Shown here in pieces: positions 48,040 through 58,731 of a DNA stretch of 64,000 bases; position 1 is the stretch's first letter, and each line of letters begins with the position of its first letter. Origin of the DNA: Isoetes taiwanensis (lineage: Eukaryota > Streptophyta > Lycopodiopsida > Isoetales > Isoetaceae); the NCBI GenBank assembly GCA_021234155.1, contig JAJEKV010000112.1, positions 1,976,282 to 2,040,281 of the forward strand, in the 5' to 3' direction. The translations under genes and the position numbers were made by a program. The notes beneath the pieces were generated by a model, which had not been told where the DNA came from, ran no database searches, and saw only the letters and a program-made list of their open reading frames with translations.

Positions 48040-48733
48040 GGGTTTCACCATGATACCCATTATCTGGTGTTGAATCACAACATAGCATCCACAGCCAGGT
48101 GGGTTCTTATGCACAGGCCGCATTTATTGGGTCTTAAGGGTTCTAGCTAGAAACATGTCTACTACTACTGAGCTTTTCAGGTCTCTACCCATCCTTAATC
48201 CCAAGCATTCAGGAGGAATAGAGAGAGAACATAACCATGAATACAACATCCATCATCATCATCTTAGTAGCACATAAAAGAGAATTTAACCATCCATCTA
48301 GTCATACAAGGGTTAGCTGAAGCACAAACTATCTAGAGACTAACTGGTCTCTAGGCTTGAACCATTATCTCGAAAGGCTTCCATTCTTTAGGTCTGGTGC
48401 AGTGGCAAGTGGCTCCTCCCTTATCCAAGCTTTCCCCAAATTGATTTGAGGCAAAATTGGAGGTAGGGGCCCAATTTTCCCCCTAATCTTAACAAGTTTC
48501 CCCTGGCTAATCGATTTGGGCCAGGCGGCGCTCCCTAATTAGCTAACATTTACTAATTAATACATTAATTAGCCTAATTAGCTTAATTACCGTATTAACA
48601 ATTTAGCATAGCTAATAAAAGCCCTTTTAGGTTAGCCCAAGTTATCCTCTAATGACCCATAGGGGTCCACTTATACCCTGATGATGTGTCATAGTATGTA
48701 TACGCGTACCATATAAATATGTGGAACGTCACA
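48040..48733 (-). repeat. 3' LTR, truncated
   Basis: The stretch matches 55440-56100 almost throughout (for example TCTAGCTAGAAACATGTCTA near 48142 and 55529) and ends GGAACGTCACA, giving TGTGACG on the minus strand. The part homologous to 54602-55440 is missing, replaced by unrelated sequence at about 48040. Confidence 0.8.
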
Positions 48734-48747
48734 TTCTCCCTCCTTGG
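48734..48747 (-). promoter_or_regulatory. Polypurine tract
   Basis: On the minus strand the bases directly before the LTR read CCAAGGAGGGAGAA followed by TGTGACG. A purine run abutting the 3' LTR is the expected plus-strand priming site of an LTR retrotransposon, and it confirms the orientation. Confidence 0.75.
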
Positions 48748-49226
48748 AATAATGATGTCCTCAGCATTGGGGTTAGGTTAGTAAGAAACAATTAAGTTAA
48801 AGAAAATAAACTTACTTCATGAGGTAATACAGAATTACATAGCAGATCAGTGATCAAAGTTCTTTTAGGATCGGAGTCCATTGACAAAACACAATACAGA
48901 TTTTTAACACAAAGTTATAGAGAAAAGACATATGTAAAACACAATAAAACAATAAGAGATGACCCAAACAGAGGCCTGGAATCTTCTACAGATACCACAG
49001 TACATAATACTGGCCTGCAGAATTACAATACATCAGTACTTATGAATAATTAAAATAGTGTGGCTGAAGGGACCACTCCCTTAAAGAAACAGAACTAGGA
49101 ATAAAGGAAATCCTATCATGTCTAAGGCTTTCATTTCGCCTCGGCGTAAGGAATGGCAATGTTCACATTATAGCCGTAGACGAACGCCTAGGATACATCT
49201 AGCCCAACCCCTTATACGATCGCTTT

Positions 49227-50644
49227 TCAGATCGACCACTCACATGACCCCTGCCAGATCCATAATCCAGTGCTTACCATTAGAGTTGGAGTCAATCGCA
49301 TCATGAATAGTTTGGTCCTGCCATTGCTGCATAAAGTCTGGGTATGCCTTGTCATTACAATGCGTTCGGGTGACCAATGGATGCCTGGAAAGAGCAGTTT
49401 GTCTGGTTTATACACTATTTCAAAATCATACTCTTCCAGAAATTCCATTCATCGTCGTTGTCTAAGATTGAGGTGGGGTTGCGTGAAAATGTATTGGAGA
49501 CTTTGATGATCCATGTCCAACTGGAATTGTCTCCCAAGCAAGTAATGTCTTCATATACGCAAGGCACGCACAACTGCAAGTAATTCCTGGTCATGCATAG
49601 CGTATCGCTATTCCGTGTCATTCATCTTTCTAGAATCATACGCGATTACCCTACCTTCTTGCATTAATACTCCGCCTGTAGCGATCTTACTGGCGTCTGT
49701 AGCAACCCACTTATCCTTCTGAAGCTTTGGCAAGGTAAGAAATAGAGCGGTTGTCAAAGCATGCTTCAATGACTGAAATGCAGCCTGGACTTTCTCTTTC
49801 CAATGTGCCATCCAATCTCTAACCTTCTCATGTTTTGTAAGGTCTGTAAGAGGCGCTGCAAGCTTGTCGAAGTCTTTAACAAATTTGCGGTAATATCCCG
49901 CCAACCCTAAAAAACTGCAGACCGCCGATATATTCGTTGCAACCGGCAAATCTTTTACTACCTCGGATCCATTGCTATCCCTTCAGCAGACACAATGTGT
50001 CCCAAATAATCGACCTTGGTGGTTGCAAACCTACACTTGAAAAACTTGGCATAAAGTTGATGGCGTCTCAATTTCTGCAGAGCCAACTAAAGATGATGCT
50101 CATAGTTTTCCAAGGTTTTGCTGTAAATGAGGATACCATCGAAGAAAATGATGATAGTGTCATCGAGATATTCACGGAAGATATCATTCATCAATCTCAT
50201 GAATGTAGCAGGGGCATTAGTTAGCCCAAAAGGTATAACAGTAAACTCATAGTGCCCATAGCATGTTCGTAGGGCAGACTTATGGATGTCATCCTCTTTA
50301 ATTCTTATCTGGTAATATCCTGAGCGAAGATCAATCTTTGTGAAGTACTTGGCCCCTTGTAATTGATCCATGAGATCATCGGCGCACGGCAGAGCGTACC
50401 AATTCTTAATTGTGTGCTTATTCAATTGCCTGTAATCAATGCACATGCGCAAGGTACCATCCTTTGTCTTGACAAATAAAATAGGGGCACTAAAAGGTGA
50501 TACACTTGGCTGAATGAATTCGAACTTAAGCAGCTCTTGCAGCTGCTTCTTAAGCTCTGCCAATTTCAGTGTACTCATTCGGTACGGAGCCTGCAGGCAA
50601 AGCTTCATCATCGACGTATTGGTCCATGAGAATGGCCAAAGCAA
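49227..50644 (-). pseudogene. Ty3/gypsy reverse transcriptase and RNase H, broken
   Basis: From about 50590 leftward: [58 protein letters not shown] and [20 protein letters not shown]. The catalytic box expected to read (F/Y)xDD is FFDG at 50135-50146, so one essential aspartate is replaced by glycine. The RT thumb and RNase H follow (SFLGLAGYYRKFVKDFDKLA, WVATDASKIATGGVLMQEGR, IAYDSRKMNDTE at 49949-49608). The end of RNase H (EFLEEYDFEIVYKPDK) lies at 49448, in another frame. No chromodomain, protease or integrase was found, and the last 480 bases to the polypurine tract appear non-coding. Two frame changes separate the blocks. Confidence 0.85.
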
Positions 50645-50987
50645 ACTTTATGTCGAAGTATTGTTGGCCTTCACGTATCACAACAAGTGGGTTCTTGGCC
50701 CATCGGAGTTTGCCTTTGAGGATGTTGGCAGCATGGGAATCACCCCCCAACATATCACACACAATCGCCCTCTCTAAGTAGAGGCGAGGTGGATCTCCAA
50801 GGGTGATGCAAAGGGGTACCATCTCCTGAGTGTAAAAGTCGAGGAAGGCAGCATAGTCTGGGTGGGCTTGTGTATTGGTGATCAAGTCGACCTCTTGGAG
50901 CAAGTAAGGATGGAGCAGGACAAATGGAACCTGTGGATCCCAATGCTCACCGTCCTGGTACCATTGGAGGAGATTATGAGCATCCAT
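50550..50987 (-). CDS. Unrecognised ORF running into the reverse transcriptase region
   Basis: 145 codons open with [16 protein letters not shown] and contain [37 protein letters not shown], and [17 protein letters not shown] pyrimidine-rich leader (CTCTCTCTTTCCTCCTCC, minus strand) precedes the ATG, as in a host gene. The end overlaps the first part of the reverse transcriptase in another frame. I do not recognise it as gag, protease or any host family. It may be a host exon captured and joined to pol, or an unfamiliar gag segment. The YVDD here is not in a polymerase context. Confidence 0.4.
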   Translation of the reverse strand: MDAHNLLQWYQDGEHWDPQVPFVLLHPYLLQEVDLITNTQAHPDYAAFLDFYTQEMVPLCITLGDPPRLYLERAIVCDMLGGDSHAANILKGKLRWAKNPLVVIREGQQYFDIKFALAILMDQYVDDEALPAGSVPNEYTEIGRA

Positions 50988-51201
50988 TTGCGCAAGAGGG
51001 ACGTGGAGGAGGAAAGAGAGAGCAAGGATAGCAAAAAAGAAATCTAAAATTTGTTTAGTGTCGTTTTATTTTAACAATATGCTGACGCCAGCGTCAGTTG
51101 TTATATTAATAACTAAATAAATAATAATAAAAATAATTTGGAAATCGAGATCTTTGTATTCCCTTCGAAAAATATATGCAACAAAATATTGACAAAACAA
51201 G

Positions 51202-51645
51202 TTAATTACGGTCTCCTCGAATCCGTCGTGCCAAGGCCAGGTCCTTTGGCACGATGGTAACCCTCTTAGTATGGATAGCACAGAGGTTAGCATCCCCAAA
51301 GGGCTACCAGGTAATCTTCAGCGGCCTCCTGGAGGGCGAGCATAACAAAGGTCAGTCCGATAATCCTGTGCTATCTCTCGGACTAGGCGCTGGAAAGGGA
51401 AGCTTCCATAACAGAAGGTCTTCTGATACTTCCGGATCTCTCTCAACGCCACGGTACTACCTATATCTATGCGGCTTCTTTTGCTACGTCGGCTTCTTGG
51501 GAAAGGTCTTGTCACCTGAGATGGGGTGAGGTCGAGCGGCATCCACGCAGTCCTGCTGGCGGGCAGAACTCGTGGCCTTGCCAATACTCCCCACCGCTTT
51601 GAGCTTCTCCTTGTAGGTGCTCCCCCAACTTGTGTGCGGTGCACT
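51202..51645 (-). pseudogene. Histone H3-like gene, broken
   Basis: The minus strand encodes [13 protein letters not shown], then [17 protein letters not shown], after a frameshift [17 protein letters not shown], and after another [31 protein letters not shown] and a stop at 51202. These are the alpha-1 to alpha-3 helices and C-terminus of histone H3. One frame just before the core reads QKKPHRYR, as in ordinary H3. The tail is open in the core frame from 51644 and is basic ([18 protein letters not shown]), but it does not read as the canonical ARTKQTARKS tail. Compared with standard H3, about four residues are missing after TDLRF, A is replaced by D in EAAEDYLV, and the end is RGDRN. The D is shared with centromeric H3 variants; the loop length is not. 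There are no introns. It is a decayed variant H3, perhaps a retrocopy, inside the gypsy element. Confidence 0.75.
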
Positions 51646-51665
51646 TCTGCCTTCGTTTAGCAACC

Positions 51666-52202
51666 AGGGTTTCCGTCTGGTTGAGAGCTTGATGTGTGTT
51701 CTGCTCCGTCTTGCTGAGTCTCATGCTGGGTCTCTCACTCAGCATTTTCCTTAGCGAGTTGCTCATCTTGTTATTGCGGCTCTGCTCGTTCAACTTCTTG
51801 TTGCACGGTGTATGCAGTTGCCATGCGCTCTTCCATCTCGGCGAGGCGACGGGCACTGACCCATAATTAGGGCTAGCTCCATAATTCTTTCGGCTTCTGC
51901 CCTGATTGCTTGATCTTCACCAACTTCAACGTATGAAGGAAGGCAGAACTTGACCAGCATCAAAACTTGGGATGTTCCACCAAGGTGTAAGGCTCCCCTA
52001 AGATGTTCAGCTTCAGGAGGAAGCGCTCCATCAGATGGAAAAGAGGATAGGGCACCCTATTTCTGGCTCCGAACCGCTGAACAAGCTCAGTTAAGAGGAG
52101 CTCAACCTTTCCCGAGTCATCGGCGAGCTGCTCGCCAAGCTCGGCAAAGATTTGGTGGACGCTGAGGTTGCTGTAACTAACATAACCTCGAGTATGAGCC
52201 AT
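51666..52202 (-). pseudogene. Unrecognised ORF with GC-rich leader, upstream of the H3-like core
   Basis: ATG 52202 opens MAHTRGYVSYSNLSVHQIFA, then GKVELLLTELVQRFGARNR and PLFHLMERFLLKLNILGEPY, with a TGA at 51960-51962. After a one-base shift it continues MLVKFCLPSYVEVGEDQAIR, AEAERIMELALIMG. After another shift comes a Glu/Gln-rich, coiled-coil-like stretch (ARRLAEMEERMATAYTVQQE) that runs toward the H3 tail with two stops. A GC-rich leader (52203-52320) precedes it, unlike the surrounding AT-rich DNA. I do not recognise the family. It could be a divergent gag, or the N-terminal part of a host gene whose 3' end is the H3 core. Confidence 0.35.
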
Positions 52203-52320
52203 TGTTGATTTGCGGGACGAGAAGATACGGAAGTGAGGTGCTGTACAGCGGCGGTGGCGACGCCCAAGGTCTTCTCCAGTGGCTATGGCGGACGGGCAAG
52301 GCGGCGGGCGAAACTAAACA

Positions 52321-53340
52321 ATACAACAACAAAAAAACCGTCACCTTTTTTTTATTTTAATTTTTTTTCAAATTAAAAAAAAAAAATTATACGGCAAAAA
52401 TATGCATTTTTATACGCGAATTTATACAGGGGCGTGATAGGGAAAAAGTGTGTCTAGTTTTGAATTCTAAGAGGCGATTTTGCCGATCACGCCCCTTTTG
52501 CTCCAGAGCCCATTTGATGTCGTTTTGGCGTCGGCTACTTATGTCTCTTAGTCAATTGGATTGTCCTCGACGCGCTAGAATCGCCTCCATTCGAGTTACC
52601 TAGAAAATGTTATGGCCCGTGGAAACCAGAGACCTCATTCTCTCCAAAAATTTAACATACTTAATTTTGATAACTCACAACTTGATCTCTAACTAGCTTA
52701 ATTCTCTCATAACTAGGCCAACGCACATGCTAGCTATGGAATTGGGATAGTTTAACTTAAGTTAAAGTCCCTTACAACTAACCAATCTAACGGGTTAGAC
52801 TATGGTCAGTGCAATGATTTGGTCTACAATATAAGCACGAATTAATTACTTAGAGAAAAAACAGGAATTTTGAGAATTTTGGGTACCGTCCTTGCGGCCC
52901 ACCACAAGCAAAAAAGTGATGTGTTGTAATTTGAACTTGTCCCGCTCAACCTGGGTGGGATAATTTAAAATTTGAATAAACATTACCCACAGGTACTAGG
53001 TACTAGCTCCAAGCTCCAAGCTCCAAAGGGAGGAAGAACATGGAGGGGCGCTGCTGGATCGCCATAGTTGGAGCTCGGCATAGCCCGAATGTCTAGTTCG
53101 CCATAGCTGTTGCTCGCCATAGCCCGAGCTTCTGCATTAAGGTCTCCATACACAGGACTGCAGGGTTTTTCCATTTGTAGAGCCAGTTTCAAAGATCTTG
53201 CTGCCCGAATGCCATAGCCATCTATCCAGCTTACCAGAAGTCCATGCTATCCCTTTTCCTGCCCTTCGCCTTGCATCTTTTTGGAACTTTTGCTTATCTC
53301 CTTTCGGCTCTCATCTCCTTTTGTTGTTTCCTGGGTCACG
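52321..53340. other. Non-coding interior of the gypsy element
   Basis: No gene is supported. A T/A-rich tract lies at about 52345-52390. 53040-53120 repeats GCCATAG-containing words (TCGCCATAGTTGGAGCTCGG and variants), giving a minus-strand open stretch (52983-53192) that I take as repeat-derived. Confidence 0.4.
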
Positions 53341-53341
53341 A

Positions 53342-53632
53342 ATTCGACAAGAAGGAGAAGAAGCCTGAGAGGTACAGATCCACTGTGAGGGATGCTTGAA
53401 GAAGGTAACGAAGGCTGTGGGAAATATAGAAGGTGAGGATCAAATTGATCTTCCGATCAGATTTTTTTATGTTTTTTAATTTTGAATCTTTGCAAAATAG
53501 TTAGGTGTGGAGTCAATTGCCATTGATTTGAAGCAGCAGAAGATCACTGTTATTGGAAAGGTGGATTCAAGCAAGATTTTGAAGAAGGTGCAGAAAATAG
53601 GCAAGTATGTAGAGTTTGTGCAGAGTCTATAA
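53342..53632 (+). pseudogene. Heavy-metal-associated (HIPP-like) protein gene piece with intron
   Basis: The plus strand reads FDKKEKKPER, and one base out of frame VQIHCEGCLKKVTKAVGNIE ending at GGTGAGG (53432/53433). A 72-base intron follows to TTAG at 53504. The second exon reads GVESIAIDLKQQKITVIGKV, DSSKILKKVQKIGK and stops at 53630. This is one complete heavy-metal-associated fold with the metal-binding C-E-G-C, as in plant HIPP metallochaperones. The lysine-rich lead-in is usual for the family, but the C-terminal isoprenylation motif is absent. No ATG is seen at the expected start (CTGGGTCACGAATTC), and the lead-in is frameshifted. It lies antisense to the gypsy element that contains it and keeps its intron. 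Confidence 0.75.
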
Positions 53633-53920
53633 CTGGCTATGGCGCATGAATCCAGAGGCGCAATCTGCAATAGCTAGGCATAGAATCCACTATAAGAATG
53701 AGGGCACAAGGTATATATGTCAAGGCTGCAGAGAAAAACTTGATGATGAGGAGTTTTTGCTTATAAATCTAGAGGCATAAACCTAATTTTATTAACATCA
53801 GCGGAAAGAAATAACAGGAAAGATATACCAACAGGAGCTTCTGCCTGAACTGGCTATGGCACACGAATCCAGAGTCTATAACTGGCTATGGCGCATGAAT
53901 ACAGAGCTTCCACTGGAACT
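53625..53920 (+). repeat. Three short direct repeats after the HIPP piece
   Basis: The segment AACTGGCTATGGCGCATGAA plus TCCAGAG occurs near 53631, 53850 (with CACACGAATCC) and 53880. The word AGAGTCTATAACTGGCTATG occurs at 53624 and again near 53871, so the last codons of the HIPP piece were copied with it. No function is visible. Confidence 0.6.
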
Positions 53921-54588
53921 GCCAAGAAGAGTGAGACGATAATTTCCTGCCCTATAATTTCTCGCCCAAGTTACCCTGCGCCTTATTCACAGTTTTTCTG
54001 CTTCTCTATTTCCTTCTGAATTGTATGGAATCTTGCTTGCTTCTCAATTGGTTGCTTTATAATCTCATCTCTGGTCCACCAAATCGCCATGGCATTTCTA
54101 TTCAGCACAAACAAGGCAGAAATGAGGCAGACACAGCTCATGCAAATCGCTGCAGCGATGTGTTTGAGTTAAAAAAAAATTCCAATTAAAAAGTTGTAAG
54201 TTTATTGGTATTTTTTGTTAATGAAGCCCCTATTAATGAATGAAATAAACATGTACATTTGGCATGATGTGCCTAATATGCACCTATTTTGCACTCATTT
54301 TTTGTTTTACAAAATCGCAATGGCGATCTCTGCAAGCTCACTGTGTACAAATTTTATCATGATTGTTATATATTTTACTATATAAATATGCGTTAAAAAG
54401 TACATATAATGGTCTTTATGATGAAAATTATCGCAATCGCGATTTGTCCAATCACTTTTAGATGTTTTTGTATGATGAATGAGGTCCTCATAGTGAACTT
54501 TTAGCGATTTATATGGGCACCACAACCTATTTCAAGTTAAATGAGAATTCCAAATTTCTCAAATTAATTAATTCTTGTTTATATCAAT
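53921..54588. other. Leader of the gypsy element
   Basis: AT-rich, with no recognisable gene. It lies between the host gene pieces and the primer-binding site. Confidence 0.4.
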
Positions 54589-54600
54589 GCTCTGCTACCA
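54589..54600 (-). promoter_or_regulatory. Primer-binding site (tRNA-iMet type, one mismatch)
   Basis: On the minus strand it reads TGGTAGCAGAGC, one base from the standard TGGTATCAGAGC. A single base separates it from the LTR end at 54602, as at 408. Confidence 0.7.
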
Positions 54601-54601
54601 C

Positions 54602-56100
54602 TGTGACGCCCCCAAAATCTTTACGATGCTACCATCGTACAAATACGGAGAATTCCCCTCCCGTGGTGACTATACCACCATGGGAAGGCCCTCCGTCTAG
54701 CTCGGACCACTTGGGATTGCCAAGTGTCTCGGTGAAGGACACAGAGGTGTCATTCATCCCATGTCCTCTATGGAAATCCTATACAGTGGAAGCATACATG
54801 CACGTTAGCACCTAGCAATCATACACAAAATAATATACCACCACGAAGGGTGGTCCATATCCATCATCATATAAATAGCAATACAAGTACAAGATAACAT
54901 AAGCAATATACTATGAATAAGGGCTCCAAAAGGGCTCTACCCGAGCTCCGACTCTAAGGGGTCGACTGACGGTCAAGGCCTCCAGATAACATCAGATAGA
55001 GATATAACATGGCGTTGGCTGGCATAAAACAACGGCTAGAGTAGTCCACTCCACCCGTCCCTCCTGTGCACACTTTGTAGATAGGCTGAAGCATGCTACG
55101 GCGTAGTTGTAGCTTTTCGAAGATGCAATCCCATAGAATCACCCTATGAGAATACTCCGGGTTGCATCCCCCGGCCTGATGAGGCAGGTTAGGGAGGTGT
55201 CCCCTCCCTAGGCACAATGGATCCCTGGGTGTGCTAGAGGACACATGACACATCAGCAGTCCTCACATCCATACCCGACTTACTCTCCTAAATCTAAAGG
55301 TCGGCTCACCGTGCCCGTTCAAGCCCAGGACGTCCCTATAGGCATGTATCCTGCGACCCAGGGAGTGTCAGACCCATACCCGGCCCCTTCAATGATCGAC
55401 TATAAGCCTAGAACACTATATTCCACCCCCGTTTCATAGTAATACCCATTATCTGTTGCTGAATTTCAATGTAGCATCCACAGGCAGGTGGGTTCTTGTG
55501 CACAGACTGCATTTACGGGTCTTAAGGGTTCTAGCTAGAAACATGTCTACTACTACTGAGCTTTTCAGGTCTCTACCCACCCTTAATCCCAAGCATTTAG
55601 GAGGAACAGAGAGGGAACATAACCATGAATACAATATCCATCATCATCATCTTAGTAGCACATAAAAGAGAATTTAACCATCCATCTAGTCATACAAGGG
55701 TAGCTGAAGCACAAACTATCTAAAGACTAACCGGTCTCTTGGCTTGAACCATTATCTCGAAAGGCTTCCATCCGTCAGGTCTGGTGCAGTGGCAAGTGGC
55801 TCCTCCCATATCCAAGCCTTCCCCAAATTGATTTGGGACAGAATTGGGAGTAGGGGCCCAATTTGCCCCCTAATCTTAGCAAGTTTCCCCTGGCCAATCG
55901 ATTTGGGCCAGTTGGTGCTCCCTAATTAGCTAACATTTACTAATTAATACATTAATTAGCTTAATTACCTTATTAATAATTTAGCATAGCTAATAAAAGC
56001 CCTTTTAGGTTAGCCCAAGGTATCACCTAATGACCCATTATACCCTGATGACGTGTCATAGTATATATACGTATACTCTATAAATACATGGAACATCACA
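54602..56100 (-). repeat. 5' LTR, full length, about 1.5 kb
   Basis: It begins TGTGACGCCCCC and ends GGAACATCACA on the plus strand, so the termini are TG...CA with an extended inverted TGTGA. Its right half matches 48040-48733 and its left half matches 17801-18630. On the minus strand TCTATAAATAC-like words near the LTR start may serve as part of the element's promoter. Confidence 0.85.
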
Positions 56101-56109
56101 CTCCAATAA

Positions 56110-56480
56110 ATAAACACCAAAATTTGCTCGCGATTTACCTTGTGCATTGCCAAACTGCAAAAAAGAGCTTTTCATCTTGCATTTGGTGGTTTTTGTGGTC
56201 AATCTAGAAGAAAATGAGATTGCATATCTTTAAGGGCATGAACACTAATGAGAATCTTCTCTGGTGGACACGTGATAAAATTGTTATGGCTTATGGTTTT
56301 TCTTCTCTTAATCAAGAGAAGACGGTATTGATATGAGAAATTTATCTTCATTCATAAGGCGAATGGTCGTGCTAAGTTGGATCGTCTTGTCCACGAGGAT
56401 TATAGTCATACCACTTCATTTTATTTTGTTATAATTTCTTGATAGATGAATAAAGTTTGTTGTCCTTCAAAAAAAAAATT
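56110..56480 (+). mobile_element. Probable retroelement tail ending in poly(A)
   Basis: A broken frame reads MRLHIFKGMNTNENLLWWTR, then KIVMAYGFSSLNQEKT. Further on a frame reads ANGRAKLDRLVHEDYSHTTS. The stretch ends TTTGTTGTCCTTC followed by ten A residues (56469-56478), as non-LTR elements end. The family is not certain. Confidence 0.35.
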
Positions 56481-56489
56481 AGGTGCAAA

Positions 56490-56850
56490 GAAAATTCAAA
56501 TGGGCAAGGCGCGAGTGAACGGGCATTCCACATTGATGGGCTTGTGTTATATGGATGATCTAGAATGGACAAGGTAGATGGGCAAGGCGCGAATGAATGA
56601 GCATTCCACATTTATGGGGCTTTTGTTATATAAATAGAATAAAATAAATTTTTTAACGTCCACGAAGTCCAATAAGCCATGGCACGCATACAATTTATAG
56701 GGCTAGTGTTATGTGGATAACCTGAAACGGAGAAGACAAATAGAACAAGCAATAAATGGAACAAGCACCCATACAGTTTGTTTTGAATCGCTTGTATTAA
56801 AGGGGCAAACACCTATACAGTTTGTTTTGAATCGTTTGTATTAAAGAGGA
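56490..56850. repeat. Imperfect tandem repeats
   Basis: GGGCAAGGCGCGA(G/A)TGAA(C/T) followed by GCATTCCACAT and GGGCTT.TGTTATAT occurs near 56500 and 56580, about 80 bases apart. A third, looser copy begins near 56680. A second pair, ACAGTTTGTTTTGAATCG, is at 56774 and 56817. No coding is seen. Confidence 0.65.
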
Positions 56851-57129
56851 AGAATAATGTGGGCCCTTGTGCACATTGCTTGCTCTCAACGACAGATTAT
56901 AAATTAAATAAATCAAAATAAAAGATCACAACTTAGGGTTCCACCAACCCACTTAAGAACGAATAGACGGACTTCAAGGACAGTAAGTAGCATATTTAAA
57001 ACACACTTCCTAATATAAGTGCAGTAGTTACAACAAAGCACTATGCTTGGATAGTTTATAGAATAACGCTCTAACGAGAGCTCAAAGACTTTGAAGAATT
57101 AGGCCATTTTTCCACAGTAGTCTTTGGAG

Positions 57130-57720
57130 AATTAGCCCCTTTTTCCACGGTGATCAGCTGCAGAGATGGCTCGCTGATAATGGAGGCACTGGGGCTCACC
57201 TCCTATACCAGATCGTCAGGCAGCTGATCTATGCTGACGATGTGGACCTCCTAGCACACACTCAGGCAGACATGCGACGCCATCTCGATGCTCTGGACAC
57301 ATTTTGCCAGGAGACTGACATGCCTGTCAACTTAGCCAAAACCAAGGTGGTTCTGGTATCGTGCGCACGCCAGTCACGGCCTCCAATCCTCACTTATCGT
57401 GGCCAACATGTCGAAGTGGTGCCTACTTACAAATATTTGGGGGTGGAATTCTCGTCGGCCATGAACTGGGACAATTCCATCCGGCTGCGAGCCGCAGCAG
57501 GTTGGAAGGCACTCTATGCAATGGAGAACAATAGTCACAAGGCAGAGCTGTATGAATGGACCCACCAATCACACCTATTCAATGTGCTAGTAGAACCTAT
57601 GCTTTTGTATGGGGTTGAGGTCTGGGGCCCGGTGATTTCCCTCGCCACTTGGAATGACTTGGAGCGGGTGCAGAAAGCCCCAGGGATTTCACCATATTGA
57701 AGGCGTATGATGCAACACCG
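57130..57720 (+). pseudogene. Non-LTR reverse transcriptase fragment, second family
   Basis: The frame reads QLIYADDVDLLAHTQADMRR (catalytic YADD intact at about 57230), FCQETDMPVNLAKTKVVLVS, YKYLGVEFSSAMNWDNSIRL, and VLVEPMLLYGVEVWGP, and stops at 57700. It is the palm C-terminal half and connection of a LINE-type reverse transcriptase. The upstream part, endonuclease and 3' end are missing. It belongs to the same family as the minus-strand copy at 60.0-63.4 kb (YKFLGVEF, ELYDWGHRSHLFE). Confidence 0.8.
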
Positions 57721-58731
57721 TGACTGGTTAGGGGTTATTTTTTAAATTAGGCGTCCGTATACGGTCGAAGAGAAATACGTCTCGACCACCATTTTGCCGT
57801 AGATGGTCAAGAAGGGGAAGATAGGCGGGAAGGAGGATGCCCCGTATCATACGTTAGGCATTCCTCCTAAAGATCTGAGGCACCCAAGCAGACAAAGAAA
57901 TGTTATAAGAATGCAAATAAGAGATCGCCGCATATTTGAAACAGAGGTCGCCAAGTAGAGGGTTTTCAGGTAAAGTTGAAGCTGAGGGTTTGTGCCGGTT
58001 TGTGCTTTGTTCTAAGCTTCTATACTTATAAATCAAATTTTGTGATGCAGGCTTCCTGCGTGAGGCTTTCCCTTGAAGAGTGTTGTTTTGGTAAAGATCT
58101 CATTACCTTGGCATCTGAGTGTTTCATGTTCTTTGTGGCCATAAAGTTGAAGTGTTGAAAGGCATTTGAGCTCAAAAAATATGCCTCAGAAACCATAATA
58201 CTGTCGTCCTACTTTGTCGAATGGGCTTTTGCTCTGCTGTCGAATGGCTTTGATGGACTGTGCCATTCACGAGCATTGATGACTCCTCTCATTTCATTTT
58301 TACAAGGCCAGAAAGAACCTTTTGGGACATTTCTTTTGTGTAGCATGCTTATTATTATCTTTGTTCCAACAAGTCATGGTATATCTTTGTGTTACGCGCT
58401 GCTGGTGAACATGCATGCGATATTTTTGCTAGGAATGAATAGCCTCCATAGCACTAAATCACCATGTATTTTCTTCTTTATGCCTGTTTTTATTTAAACT
58501 ATAAACAAGCAGAGTTTTGATAATGAGATTTCTATTTATTGCCCTTAAAAGATTGATTTCTGGAACTGACATACATGGGTAATTTTCATTTTGACAATGG
58601 CATTAAACGGTTCAGATTGAGGTGAGTAAAATTGCTGTACATTTGCATATTTGTGTTGTACTTGTGAATGTTGACGGTGAACCTGTGATAACATTCTGAA
58701 ATTCATGATTTCTTCAGATTTTGCCTTGCAG
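57721..58731. other. Spacer before the H+-ATPase remnant
   Basis: No gene is supported. 57976-58497 contains open stretches without a family signature. Introns or lost exons of the H+-ATPase would be expected here, but I cannot recognise any. Confidence 0.4.

Larger units (their letters stand above)
48040..56100 (-). mobile_element. Ty3/gypsy-like LTR retrotransposon with foreign gene pieces, minus strand
   Basis: Order on the minus strand: 5' LTR (56100-54602), primer-binding site (54600-54589), a long leader carrying a HIPP gene on the opposite strand, an unknown ORF, a histone H3-like core, a second unknown ORF, reverse transcriptase and RNase H, polypurine tract (48747-48734), and a partial 3' LTR (48733 to about 48040). 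The two LTRs are closely similar over their shared 690 bases. I find no gag capsid, protease or integrase that I can recognise. Alternatively, the host pieces could be separate nested insertions; no target duplications were found around them. Confidence 0.7.
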
